A stretch of DNA of 64,000 nucleotides from Bifidobacterium primatium (lineage in GTDB: Bacteria > Actinomycetota > Actinomycetes > Actinomycetales > Bifidobacteriaceae): the NCBI RefSeq assembly GCF_002802875.1, contig NZ_PEBI01000002.1, positions 323,353-387,352 on the forward strand. The letters run 5' to 3'. The notes under the pieces are model-generated. The model was not told the origin of the DNA. It saw only the letters and a program-made list of their open reading frames with translations, and did not search any database. Numbering within the stretch: the first letter of the stretch is position 1; every line of letters starts with the position of its first letter. Both the position numbers and the translations under genes were made by a program. Positions 44,509 through 53,546 of the stretch are shown one piece after another.

Positions 44509-46257
44509 ATGAAAAAGCAAATGACGGCGCTGGCGGCCCTGGTCGCCGTATGCGCCATGACGTTGAGCGGCTGCGGCGGCTCCGGATCGAGCGACTCCGG
44601 CACGGCGAAGACCGGCGGCACCATCAAACTGGTCGGCACCGACGACATCGACCACCTCGACCCGACCGGCAGCTCGCTGGTGAGCACCTACACGTTCCAG
44701 CGCGCCATCAGCCGACAGCTCATCAGCTACAAGGCCAGCAACGACGCCAAGGAGCAGGTCGAGGCCCAGCCCGACCTCGCCGAAGCGCTGCCGACCGTCT
44801 CCTCCGACGGCCTGACCTACACGTTCAAGCTGCGCAAGGACGCCATGTGGAGCACCAGCCCCGCCCGCGTCATCACCTCCGAGGACGTGGCCAACGGCTT
44901 CAAGAAGGTATGCAACCCGCTGCTGCCCTCCGCCGCCGCCTCCTACTACAACGTCATCGACGGCATGGAGCAGTACTGCGCCGCCTACGACACCAAGAAC
45001 CCCACCACCGAGAACGTGAAGAAGCACATCCTGAACGACAACGTCCCCGGTATCACCACGCCCGACGACCACACCATCGTGTTCAAGCTCAAGGAGAAGG
45101 CCTCCGACTTCATCTACATGGTGTCGCTCGACAACGTCTCCCCGGTGGCCAAGGAATCGCTGGACTACGAGCCCGACAGCCCCGACTACCGCAAGAACTA
45201 CATCTCGTCCGGCCCCTACACCGTCGACGAGTACAAGGCCGACAGTCACCTGTACCTCAAGCGCAACCCCAACTGGAAGAAGGTGTCCGACCCGCTGCGC
45301 GCCGCCAACGCCGACCGCATCGAGTTCACGTTCGGCGTCAGCGCCGACAACGCCCTGCAGCAGGTGTCCAACGGCGACGCCGACGGCCTGTGGGCCATGA
45401 ACGTGCCCGCCGCGCAGTGGGGCACCCTCAAGACCACCAACGGCGACAGCATGAGCGCGTTCTCCCAGGGCGGCACCAACTTCCTGTGGTTCAACACGCT
45501 CTCCAACAACAACGGCGGCGCACTGAAGAAGACCGAAGTGCGCAAGGCCCTGCAGTACTCCGTCGACAAGGCGGCGTTCGTGCAGAAGCTCGGCGGCTCC
45601 GAACTCGCCGAACCCGCCGTCGGCATCTTCGGACGCGGCGTCGTCGGCTTCGACGAGAAGAGCGACCCATACAAGACCGACGGCAACAAGGGCGACCCGG
45701 CCAAGACCAAGTCGCTGCTCGCCAAGGCCGGAGCCGGCAACCTCAAGCTCAAGCTCGCCTACCGCTCCGACAACGCGACCGAACCCTCCATCGCCCAGAT
45801 CATCCAGCAGGACATGAAGAAGGCCGGCGTCGACGTGCAGCTCGTGCCCGTGCCCGCCTCCGACTTCTACGCCAGCTTCATGACCACGCCCGACAACACC
45901 AAGAACGGCAAGTGGGACATCGCCCTGTGCGGATGGAACCCCGACTGGGTCGGCGGCGCCGCACGCTCCGTCTTCCAGCCGCAGTTCACCTACACCGGCA
46001 CCGCCCAGGTGTACAACTACGACAACTACAACAACACCAAGGCCAGCGAACTCGCCAAGAAGGCGCTCGCCAGCTCCAGCACCTCGGACGCCGAGAAGAT
46101 CTGGGGCGAGGTCAACGACGCCGTCATGGACGACCCGCCGGTGCTGCCGCTCTACTCGGTGAAGGCCACGCTGATCCACAGCAGCGCGATCAAGAACGCC
46201 TCCATCTTCGCCCTCTCCGCCGGCTACGACTGGACCAACGTCTCAGTCGAACGGTAA
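44509..46257 (+). CDS. Oligopeptide ABC transporter substrate-binding lipoprotein
   Basis: 582 residues from the ATG at 44509. MKKQMTALAALVAVCAMTLSGC is a lipoprotein signal with lipobox LSGC. The mature chain is an SBP_bac_5 (DppA/OppA) protein, with QPDLAEALPTVSSDGLTYTFKLRKDAMW and RKNYISSGPYTVDEY. It should bind peptides outside and hand them to the permease encoded downstream. A strong GC hairpin follows, which would raise its expression over the membrane parts. A second reading as a sugar binder is unlikely, given the prolyl peptidases downstream. Confidence 0.9.
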   Translation: MKKQMTALAALVAVCAMTLSGCGGSGSSDSGTAKTGGTIKLVGTDDIDHLDPTGSSLVSTYTFQRAISRQLISYKASNDAKEQVEAQPDLAEALPTVSSDGLTYTFKLRKDAMWSTSPARVITSEDVANGFKKVCNPLLPSAAASYYNVIDGMEQYCAAYDTKNPTTENVKKHILNDNVPGITTPDDHTIVFKLKEKASDFIYMVSLDNVSPVAKESLDYEPDSPDYRKNYISSGPYTVDEYKADSHLYLKRNPNWKKVSDPLRAANADRIEFTFGVSADNALQQVSNGDADGLWAMNVPAAQWGTLKTTNGDSMSAFSQGGTNFLWFNTLSNNNGGALKKTEVRKALQYSVDKAAFVQKLGGSELAEPAVGIFGRGVVGFDEKSDPYKTDGNKGDPAKTKSLLAKAGAGNLKLKLAYRSDNATEPSIAQIIQQDMKKAGVDVQLVPVPASDFYASFMTTPDNTKNGKWDIALCGWNPDWVGGAARSVFQPQFTYTGTAQVYNYDNYNNTKASELAKKALASSSTSDAEKIWGEVNDAVMDDPPVLPLYSVKATLIHSSAIKNASIFALSAGYDWTNVSVER

Positions 46258-46263
46258 CGGATT

Positions 46264-46315
46264 CGGCGCCCCGCCCGTTCCCGTCCCGTATGGGCGGGCG
46301 GGGCGCCGCCCTTTT
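46264..46315 (+). terminator. Partial terminator after the binding-protein gene
   Basis: CGGCGCCCCGCCCG (46264-46277) is complementary to CGGGCGGGGCGCCG (46295-46308), followed after two bases by CCCTTTT. The stem is strong but the T-run is only four, so some read-through into the ATPase gene is expected. This would give excess binding protein. Confidence 0.7.
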
Positions 46316-46364
46316 CCCCTGCATAGGCTCTTCTGAACCGCATAGAGCACAAGGAGTTACGGAA

Positions 46365-48263
46365 ATGTCCATTCTTCAAGTACACGACGTCAGCGTGGAC
46401 CTGCCCACCGAGGACGGCGTGGTGCACGCGGTGCAGCACGTGTCGTTCGACGTCGACAAAGGCGAGGTGTTCGGCATCGTCGGCGAATCCGGCTCCGGCA
46501 AAAGCGTGCTCACCCAGGCCATCACCGGCCTCATGCCCGGCGCCGAGGTCCACGGCTCCGCCGTGTTCGACGGCGTCGACCTGCTCAAGGCCACATCCAG
46601 GCAGCTGCGGTCCATGCGCGGCAACAAGATCGGCATGATCTTCCAGGACCCGCTCTCCAGCCTGCACCCATACTTCACCATCGGCTCGCAGATCGTCGAG
46701 GTCATCAAGACCCACGAACCGCAGACCTCGCGCGACGACGCGAAGGCCCGGGCCATCGAAATGCTCGAGATGGTCGGCATCAAGAACGCCGACAAACGCT
46801 TCAACAACTACCCGCACCAGTTCTCCGGCGGCATGCGCCAACGCGTGATGATCGCCATGGCGCTCGTGCTGCGCCCCGAGATCATCATCGCCGACGAGCC
46901 GACCACCGCACTCGACGTGACCATCCAGAAGCAGGTGCTCGACGTGCTGCGCGACATGTCCGTGCGTCTCGGCACCACCGTCGTCATGATTTCCCACGAC
47001 CTGACCCTCCTCGGCTCGTTCGCCGACCGGGCCATGGTCATGTACGCCGGCCACCAGCTGGAGACAGGTCCCGTCTCCGCGTTGTTCTCGCGCCCCGCTC
47101 ACCCGTACACGCTCGGCCTTCTGCACTCCTCGCCCGATGCCGAGGGGGACCGCAAGCGGCTCACCCCCATCGAAGGCCGTATGCCCAGCCTGCTCGACAT
47201 CCCCGTTGGCTGCGTGTTCGCGCCGCGCTGCCCCAACGCCACCGACCGGTGCGGGCTCATCGCCCCGCCGCGACGCACGCTCAGCGACGGCGTGACCGTA
47301 AGCTGCTGGAGGCGCGCCGACCCCACCCCAGCCGAAGCCAAGCCGGAGATCGACGAATTCGTGCTCCAGCGCGCCCGCGACCGCGCCGAGGAACAGGCCG
47401 ACGGAACTGCGGAAGACAAGGAATGGCCGCTAGACAGGAACGCGCCCATCGCCCTCGTGGAGGACCTGCACCTGACATACAACGCCGGCACCCGCAAGGC
47501 CGTCGAAGTGCTCAAGGGCGTCGACCTGACCGTCAACCGCGGCGACTCCATCGGCCTCGTCGGCGAATCCGGCTGCGGCAAGACCACGCTCGCCCGCGTG
47601 ATCGCGGGACTCCTGCCCGCCACCAGCGGCAAGGTCACGCTGCTCGGCCAGGACAACAGCACCGTAAGCCGCACCGAATGGCGCGAACAGCGCCGCCACG
47701 TACAGCTCGTGTTCCAGGACCCGTACGGCTCGCTCAACCCGCGCCGCCGTATCGGCTCCATCATCGGCGAACCCATCCGCATCCAGCACCACTGGTCCGG
47801 CGACCGGTTGAAGAAGCGCGTGCAGGAGCTCATGGAGCTCGTCGGACTCAATCCCGAACACTACAACCGGTATCCCGGCGAATTCTCCGGCGGCCAGCGC
47901 CAGCGCATCGGCATCGCCCGCGCGCTCGCCCTCGACCCCGAGCTCATCATCTTCGACGAGCCGGTCTCCGCGCTCGACGTCTCCATCCAGGCGCAGATCC
48001 TCAACCTCATCCAGGACCTGCAGGACGCCTTCGACTACACCTACCTGTTCATTTCGCACGACCTGGCCGTCGTCCGTCACGTATGCAGCCGCGTCGTCGT
48101 CATCGAAAACGGCCGGATCGTGGAACGCGGCGACACCGAACGGATCTACGACAATCCGCAGGCACCCTTCACCAAGCGTCTGCTCGCCGCATCCATCCGC
48201 GCCGTGCCGCCGCAGTCGGAGGCAACAGCCCATCGCACACTCGTCAAGGAGGTGGCGGCATGA
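46365..48263 (+). CDS. Oligopeptide ABC transporter double ATPase (DppD-DppF fusion)
   Basis: 632 residues from the ATG at 46365 with AAGGAG upstream; the frame is open for far longer upstream but only as a shadow of the binding-protein gene. Two complete ATPase units are fused. Unit 1: GESGSGKS, FSGGMRQR, IIADEPTTALD. Unit 2: GESGCGKT, FSGGQRQR, IIFDEPVSALD. The oligopeptide-type C-terminal region with clustered cysteines (GCVFAPRCPNATDRCG) lies between. It powers the importer. The stop overlaps the next start (ATGA). Confidence 0.93.
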   Translation: MSILQVHDVSVDLPTEDGVVHAVQHVSFDVDKGEVFGIVGESGSGKSVLTQAITGLMPGAEVHGSAVFDGVDLLKATSRQLRSMRGNKIGMIFQDPLSSLHPYFTIGSQIVEVIKTHEPQTSRDDAKARAIEMLEMVGIKNADKRFNNYPHQFSGGMRQRVMIAMALVLRPEIIIADEPTTALDVTIQKQVLDVLRDMSVRLGTTVVMISHDLTLLGSFADRAMVMYAGHQLETGPVSALFSRPAHPYTLGLLHSSPDAEGDRKRLTPIEGRMPSLLDIPVGCVFAPRCPNATDRCGLIAPPRRTLSDGVTVSCWRRADPTPAEAKPEIDEFVLQRARDRAEEQADGTAEDKEWPLDRNAPIALVEDLHLTYNAGTRKAVEVLKGVDLTVNRGDSIGLVGESGCGKTTLARVIAGLLPATSGKVTLLGQDNSTVSRTEWREQRRHVQLVFQDPYGSLNPRRRIGSIIGEPIRIQHHWSGDRLKKRVQELMELVGLNPEHYNRYPGEFSGGQRQRIGIARALALDPELIIFDEPVSALDVSIQAQILNLIQDLQDAFDYTYLFISHDLAVVRHVCSRVVVIENGRIVERGDTERIYDNPQAPFTKRLLAASIRAVPPQSEATAHRTLVKEVAA

Positions 48264-49420
48264 GCGAGGCAACAGTACGCAACACCACATCCACCGACGC
48301 CAAGACCAGTCTCGGCGCGGTAGGCGCGGCCAGCAACAAACCCGCGCCCGCCCGCAAGATCGAACAGCTCGGCACTGGACAGGCCACATGGCGCCGCCTG
48401 CGCCACGACAAGGCCTCGATGATCGCCCTCGGCTTCATCGTGTTCCTCGTGCTCATGGCCGTCTTCGCGCCCGCGCTCGCCGCCGTCACCGGGCACGACC
48501 CCGCACAGCAGTACCGCGAGATAGGCCTGACCGCCACCGGTCTGCCCACAGGCCCGGGCAAGGCGTTCTGGTTCGGCGCCGACCAATTGGGCCGCGACGA
48601 ACTCGTCCGCATCGCCTACGGAGCCCGCGTGTCGCTACTGGTCGGCGTGGTCGCCTCCATGTGCGGCTCGCTCATCGCCGTCGTCATCGGCGTATTGGCC
48701 GGCTACTTCGGCGGCTGGGTCGACAACGTGCTCTCCCGCATCACCGACTTCGTCATGACCATCCCGTTCCTGCTGTGCGCGCTGGCGCTGGTCTCCGTGT
48801 TCGGCGCGAGCATCCGCATGTGTCTGTTCGTCGTCATCTTCTTCTCATGGGCCGTCACCGGGCGAGTCATCCGAGCCCAGGTGCAGGTGCTCAAAAAGAA
48901 GGAGTTCGTCGAGGCGGCACGGTCGCTCGGCGCATCCGACGCATCCATCATCGTCAAGGACATCCTGCCGAACCTCACCGAGACCATCATCGTCTACACC
49001 ACGCAGGGCATCCCCAGCTGCATCGTGTTCGAGGCGTCGCTGTCGTTCCTCGGCATGGGCATCGTGCCGCCGACGCCAAGCTGGGGCGGCATGCTCTCCG
49101 AAGCGGCCGGCAACTCCATCTACATGGTCGCGCCATGGCTGGTGTTCTTCCCCGGCCTGTTCCTGCTCATGACCACGCTCTCGTTCAACATCCTCGGCGA
49201 CGGCCTGCGCGATGCCCTCGACCCGAAGGCCGGCCGCCGCATGCTGGCGAAAAAACGCAGGCGGAAGGGAGCGGCGGCCGTGGCCGCGGTCGCGCCCGTC
49301 ACCGCGCAGATCGCCGTCGCCAACGACGACATCGCCGCGGCGAAATCGGCCGAAGCAACGTCATCGACGTCGGTCTCATCATCGACGTCGGCGGCATCCA
49401 TGACGAAGGAAGGCGACTGA
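48260..49420 (+). CDS. Oligopeptide ABC transporter permease (DppC/OppC-like)
   Basis: 386 residues with AAGGAGG before the ATG. Six membrane helices are expected, with an N-terminal OppC helix (MIALGFIVFLVLMAVFAPAL) and the ABC-contact EAA loop (EAARSLGASDASIIVKDILPNL). The last ~70 residues are an unusual Ala/Ser/Thr-rich cytoplasmic tail ending SSSTSAASMTKEGD. It pairs with the permease encoded next; the order C then B is the reverse of the common one. Confidence 0.92.
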   Translation: MSEATVRNTTSTDAKTSLGAVGAASNKPAPARKIEQLGTGQATWRRLRHDKASMIALGFIVFLVLMAVFAPALAAVTGHDPAQQYREIGLTATGLPTGPGKAFWFGADQLGRDELVRIAYGARVSLLVGVVASMCGSLIAVVIGVLAGYFGGWVDNVLSRITDFVMTIPFLLCALALVSVFGASIRMCLFVVIFFSWAVTGRVIRAQVQVLKKKEFVEAARSLGASDASIIVKDILPNLTETIIVYTTQGIPSCIVFEASLSFLGMGIVPPTPSWGGMLSEAAGNSIYMVAPWLVFFPGLFLLMTTLSFNILGDGLRDALDPKAGRRMLAKKRRRKGAAAVAAVAPVTAQIAVANDDIAAAKSAEATSSTSVSSSTSAASMTKEGD

Positions 49421-49421
49421 C

Positions 49422-50378
49422 ATGGTCAAGCAGATTCTCCGACGACTCCTCTTCGCCGTCATCATCCTGTTCCTCCTGAGCATCTTCGTGTTCGCGCTGT
49501 TCTATATAGCGCCCGGCAACCCCGCCCGACTCATCGCCGGCGAAAAGGCCAGCCAGGAGGTGCTCGACCAGGTCACCCGCAACCTCGGCCTCGACAAGCC
49601 CCTATGGCAGCAGTACATCCGGTTCATCACCCACGCGTTCCAAGGCGACTTCGGCATCTCCTACCGCAACCAGACTCCCGTGACCGAACTCATCCTCTCC
49701 CGACTGCCCGTCACGTTCTCGCTCGTCGGCGGCGCCGTCATCATCTGGCTGCTCATCGGCGTACCGCTCGGCGTGGTCTCCGCCACCCATCCCGGCACGT
49801 GGAAGGACCGCCTCGCCCAGGTGCTCAGCCAGCTGTTCATCAGCTTCCCCTCGTTCGTGCTTGGCATGTTCCTGCTCTACCTGCTCTACTACCTGCCCAA
49901 GCGCAACGGCTTCACGCTCTTCCCCCCGGGCGGCTACAAGCCCCTCGAGGACGGCTTCATCGACTGGGCATGGCACATGGTGCTGCCATGGCTCACCCTC
50001 GCCCTGCTCATGGCCGCCCTCTACCAGCGCCTCACCCGCGCCGAAATGATCGACGTGCTCGGCGAGGACTATATCCGCACCGCACGGGCCAAGGGCATCT
50101 CCGAACGCAAGGTCATCTACAAGCACGGCCTGCGCTCCACCCTCACTGTGCTCACCACGCAGCTCGGCGCCGACATCGGCTCCCTGCTCTCCGGCTCCAT
50201 CATCATCGAACAGGTCTTCGGACTCCAAGGCGTCGGCGCGCTCGCCGTCAAATCGGTGAACACACAGGACCGGCCCGTCATCATCGGCGTGGTGCTGCTC
50301 GGCGGATTCTTCATCGTGATGATGAACCTGCTCGTCGACATCCTCCACGTGGCGTTGGAGCCGACGCTGCGGCGATGA
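49422..50378 (+). CDS. Oligopeptide ABC transporter permease (DppB/OppB-like)
   Basis: 318 residues. It begins QILRRLLFAVIILFLLSIFVFALFYIAPGNPARLIAGEKAS, the characteristic DppB start, and has the EAA loop (RTARAKGISERKVIYKHGLRSTLTVLT). Six membrane helices are expected. It forms the translocation pore with the upstream permease. The gene starts one base after the preceding stop. Confidence 0.93.
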   Translation: MVKQILRRLLFAVIILFLLSIFVFALFYIAPGNPARLIAGEKASQEVLDQVTRNLGLDKPLWQQYIRFITHAFQGDFGISYRNQTPVTELILSRLPVTFSLVGGAVIIWLLIGVPLGVVSATHPGTWKDRLAQVLSQLFISFPSFVLGMFLLYLLYYLPKRNGFTLFPPGGYKPLEDGFIDWAWHMVLPWLTLALLMAALYQRLTRAEMIDVLGEDYIRTARAKGISERKVIYKHGLRSTLTVLTTQLGADIGSLLSGSIIIEQVFGLQGVGALAVKSVNTQDRPVIIGVVLLGGFFIVMMNLLVDILHVALEPTLRR

Positions 50379-50441
50379 CGCCGGACGAGACGCAATGACA
50401 AATGACATCGGTCGAATGACATCGAGAAAGCGAATACGACG

Positions 50442-51806
50442 ATGGATATGACGAATTTTCTGGTGACGGGATCGTCCGGCGCGCCGGCGCAGCCGACGGC
50501 GCCGACGACCCAGGACACGTCGGCCGGCGGATACTTCGTGCCCGGCTTCTACGTGGAGGACCATACGATCGACGTTCCCCTGGATTGGAACGACGAGACG
50601 GCCGGCACCATCACCCTGTTCTACCGGGAGATAGTGGACCCGGACAAACGCGACGACGACCTGCCGCTGCTCTTGCACTTGCAGGGCGGTCCCGGCGGCA
50701 AGGGGCAGCGGCCGATGCCGGGCGACGCCTGGCTGGGCGAGGCCGTGCAACACTATCGCGTGATCATGCCCGACCAGCGTGGCACCGGTCGGTCGACGCC
50801 CGTGGACGGCGGCATCATCGCCAAATTCGACGACGCGAGGCAGGCTGCGGATTACTTGAGTCATTTTCTCGCCGACTCCATCGTGCGCGACTTCGAATAC
50901 CTGCGCAAGAAGCGGTTCGGCAGCCGGCGGTGGACGACCATCGGGCAAAGCTACGGCGGATTCCTCACCCTCACCTACCTGTCGCTGTTCCCGGAGGGCC
51001 TCGGCGCGTGCATGACCATGGGCGGCATCCCCGGCGTGCCGCCGGATGCCGACGAGGTCTACCGGCACACGTATCCGAGGGCGGCGCTGAAAAGCCGGAT
51101 GTACTACGAACGCTATCCGCAGGATGAGCATATCGTGGCCGACGTGGCCGATCAGCTCGCCTCCCACGACGTGCGCCTGCCCAACGGCGACCCGTTCAGC
51201 GTGGCCCGGCTGCAATCCGTGGGCTCGGTGTTCGGCATGGGCACCGGCTTCGACCAGATCCACTGGCTGTTCGACGAGGCGTTCACCCCCGACGGCCGGC
51301 TCTCCGACACGTTCCTCTACCAGGTGCTGGGCCGCACGTCGAACGCCGGCAGCCCGCTGTACTGGACATTGCAAGAGTTCATCTACGGCAACGACCACAG
51401 CGGTCCGATGAACTGGGCCGCGCAGCGTGAACTGGCGAATCATCCGGAATTCGACGAGAGCAGGCGTCCGCTCATGTTCTTCGGCGAGATGACCTTCCCG
51501 TGGATGTTCGACGAGATATCGTGCCTGCGGCCGTTCAGACCCGCCGTGGAGCTGCTCATGCAACGCGACGAATGGCCGACGATTTATCGCCCGGACGTAT
51601 TGGCCCGCAACGAGGTACCCGTGCAGTCGCTGGTCTATTTCGACGACCTGTATGTGGACTCGCGCATCCAATTGCGCACGCTGAGCGGCATCGGCAACGC
51701 CCGCGCCTGGGTGACCAACGAATACCAGCACGACGGCATCACCCACGCCGGGATGTTCACCCGGCTGCACGAGCTCATCGCGCAGCGCGGCGGCGCCCTG
51801 CGATGA
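50442..51806 (+). CDS. Proline iminopeptidase (alpha/beta hydrolase, S33)
   Basis: 454 residues. The S33 motifs are intact: LHLQGGPGG (oxyanion hole), MPDQRGTGRS, nucleophile Ser170 in IGQSYGG, and His435 in HDGITHAGMF. Enzymes of this family release N-terminal proline from peptides in the cytoplasm; no signal peptide is present. It lies 63 bases after the peptide permease, so the imported peptides are probably proline-containing. Confidence 0.92.
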   Translation: MDMTNFLVTGSSGAPAQPTAPTTQDTSAGGYFVPGFYVEDHTIDVPLDWNDETAGTITLFYREIVDPDKRDDDLPLLLHLQGGPGGKGQRPMPGDAWLGEAVQHYRVIMPDQRGTGRSTPVDGGIIAKFDDARQAADYLSHFLADSIVRDFEYLRKKRFGSRRWTTIGQSYGGFLTLTYLSLFPEGLGACMTMGGIPGVPPDADEVYRHTYPRAALKSRMYYERYPQDEHIVADVADQLASHDVRLPNGDPFSVARLQSVGSVFGMGTGFDQIHWLFDEAFTPDGRLSDTFLYQVLGRTSNAGSPLYWTLQEFIYGNDHSGPMNWAAQRELANHPEFDESRRPLMFFGEMTFPWMFDEISCLRPFRPAVELLMQRDEWPTIYRPDVLARNEVPVQSLVYFDDLYVDSRIQLRTLSGIGNARAWVTNEYQHDGITHAGMFTRLHELIAQRGGALR

Positions 51807-51909
51807 CGCCGGTACGTTGGCCGGTGACGTTGCGGATGCCGCCGGCACCTCGACGGATGATGGATGGAAGGCGTAGACCGTATAGGACGTATAGGAAAGG
51901 ATGGGCATC

Positions 51910-53472
51910 ATGACGCAAGCGACAACGAACGATGATGACGAAAGGCCGCAGCGGGAATCGGAGACGCAGCCGAAGCCGCAGGGCGACTCCAGCTCGAGAC
52001 GACCGTTGGGCGCGAACTTCCGCGATTTCATGCGCACGGGATGGGCCGACCACGAACTCGATACCGAGCCCCTGCCGTCCAGCGACTACACGCCGGAGAG
52101 ATGGAAGGCCATAGGCAAGCTGTTTCCCGGCGAGCGCCTGGTGTTCCCCGCCGGCGCGCACAAGCAGCGCAGCAACGACCTGGATTACGCGTTCCGGCCC
52201 AACACGTCGTTCGCCTACCTGACCGGTCTCGGCAAGGACTACGACCCCGACGCCGTGCTCGTGCTCGAACCGGTGCGGCACGGCTCGCCCGAGGCGAAGG
52301 CCGGCGCCACGCACGTGCCGATGCTGTACATGCATCAGCCGGCCGACAACAGCACCACGGACTTCTACATGTCTGCCGAATACGGCGAATACTGGATCGG
52401 TCCGCGCCCGGGCCTCAAGGAATTCGAGACGATGACCGGCATCGAGACCCATGACCTGGCCCAGTTCGCCGACGCCGTGGCCAAGGACGTCGGCCCCGAT
52501 GCGGTGCGCGTGCGCGTGATCCGCGAATCCGACCCGCATGCCACCGCGCTTGTGGACGCCGCCCGCGCCGCCGGCGGCTTCGACGACCCGACCGCGAACG
52601 ACGCCGATGATGCCGTGCTGCACACCGCCTGCGCCGAGGCGCGCATCATCAAGGACGACTACGAGATCGACCAGCTGCGCAAGGCCGTGCGCGCCACCTA
52701 CAACGGCTTCTGCAAGGTGCTGCGCAATCTCGACGAGGCCATCGACCGGCCGCGTGGCGAGCGCATCATCGAAGGCGTGTTCAACGCCAACGCCCGCGTG
52801 GAGGGCAACACCGTGGGCTACGACACCATCGTCGCCTCGGGCGACCACGCGCCGCGCCTGCATTGGATGCGCAACACCGGCACACCCCGCAATGGCCAGC
52901 TGCTGCTCATGGACGCCGGCGTGGAGGTCGATGACCTCTACACCGCCGACATCACCCGCACCTTCCCGCTTGGCGGCCGGTTCACGCCGTTGCAGCGGCG
53001 CATATACGACGCCGTGTTCGAGGCGCAGCAGGCCGCGTTCGACGCCTGCCGGCCGGGCGTGCCGTTCTCCGTCATCCACGACACCGTGATGCGCGTGACC
53101 GCGCAGAAACTGCACGAGCTGGGCATCCTGCCGGTGAGCGTGGAGGAGACGCTGAGCCCCGAAGGCCAGCAGCACCGACGCTGGCTCGTCTGCGGCGTGG
53201 GCCATCACCTCGGTCTCGACTGCCACGACTGCGCGCAGGCCCGCAACGAGGAGTACTTCGACCGGCCGCTGGAGCCCGGCATGGTGTTCACCATCGAGCC
53301 CGGCCTGTACTTCCAGTCCGACGACCTGCTCATTCCGCCGGAATTCCGCGGCATCGGCGTGCGCATCGAGGACGACGTGCTCATGACCGAGCATGGACCC
53401 GAATGGTTGTCGGACTATATCCCCCGTACCGCCGACGACGTCGAACGCTGGATGGCCGCCATGGCCGACTAG
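51910..53472 (+). CDS. Xaa-Pro aminopeptidase (M24B, aminopeptidase P)
   Basis: 520 residues from the ATG at 51910, eight bases after AAGGA; an ATG at 51901 touches that site and is less likely. The N-terminal aminopeptidase P domain is followed by the pita-bread fold, with metal ligands in MDAGVEVDDLYTADITRTFP (two Asp), GVGHHLGLD (His), FTIEPGLYF and RIEDDVLMTEHG (Glu). It removes an N-terminal residue preceding proline. With the iminopeptidase it completes stepwise breakdown of X-Pro peptides. Confidence 0.93.
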   Translation: MTQATTNDDDERPQRESETQPKPQGDSSSRRPLGANFRDFMRTGWADHELDTEPLPSSDYTPERWKAIGKLFPGERLVFPAGAHKQRSNDLDYAFRPNTSFAYLTGLGKDYDPDAVLVLEPVRHGSPEAKAGATHVPMLYMHQPADNSTTDFYMSAEYGEYWIGPRPGLKEFETMTGIETHDLAQFADAVAKDVGPDAVRVRVIRESDPHATALVDAARAAGGFDDPTANDADDAVLHTACAEARIIKDDYEIDQLRKAVRATYNGFCKVLRNLDEAIDRPRGERIIEGVFNANARVEGNTVGYDTIVASGDHAPRLHWMRNTGTPRNGQLLLMDAGVEVDDLYTADITRTFPLGGRFTPLQRRIYDAVFEAQQAAFDACRPGVPFSVIHDTVMRVTAQKLHELGILPVSVEETLSPEGQQHRRWLVCGVGHHLGLDCHDCAQARNEEYFDRPLEPGMVFTIEPGLYFQSDDLLIPPEFRGIGVRIEDDVLMTEHGPEWLSDYIPRTADDVERWMAAMAD

Positions 53473-53532
53473 CGTCACGTTGATGCGGGCGGCGTCGATA
53501 CGGGCATCGGCCGGCCGGGCCGTGCCGGCGGG

Positions 53533-53538
53533 TACGAT
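53533..53538 (+). promoter_or_regulatory. Candidate -10 of the helicase gene
   Basis: TACGAT lies 8 bases before the ATG at 53547, and no ribosome-binding site intervenes. If active, the mRNA would be leaderless or nearly so. Confidence 0.35.
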
Positions 53539-53546
53539 GGGTCCTT

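Noticed and set aside
44358-46364. Very long N-terminal extension of the peptide ATPase gene
   Set aside because: The open frame overlaps the whole binding-protein gene in another frame and contains Arg/His-rich shadow sequence. The AAGGAG and family start at 46365 are decisive.
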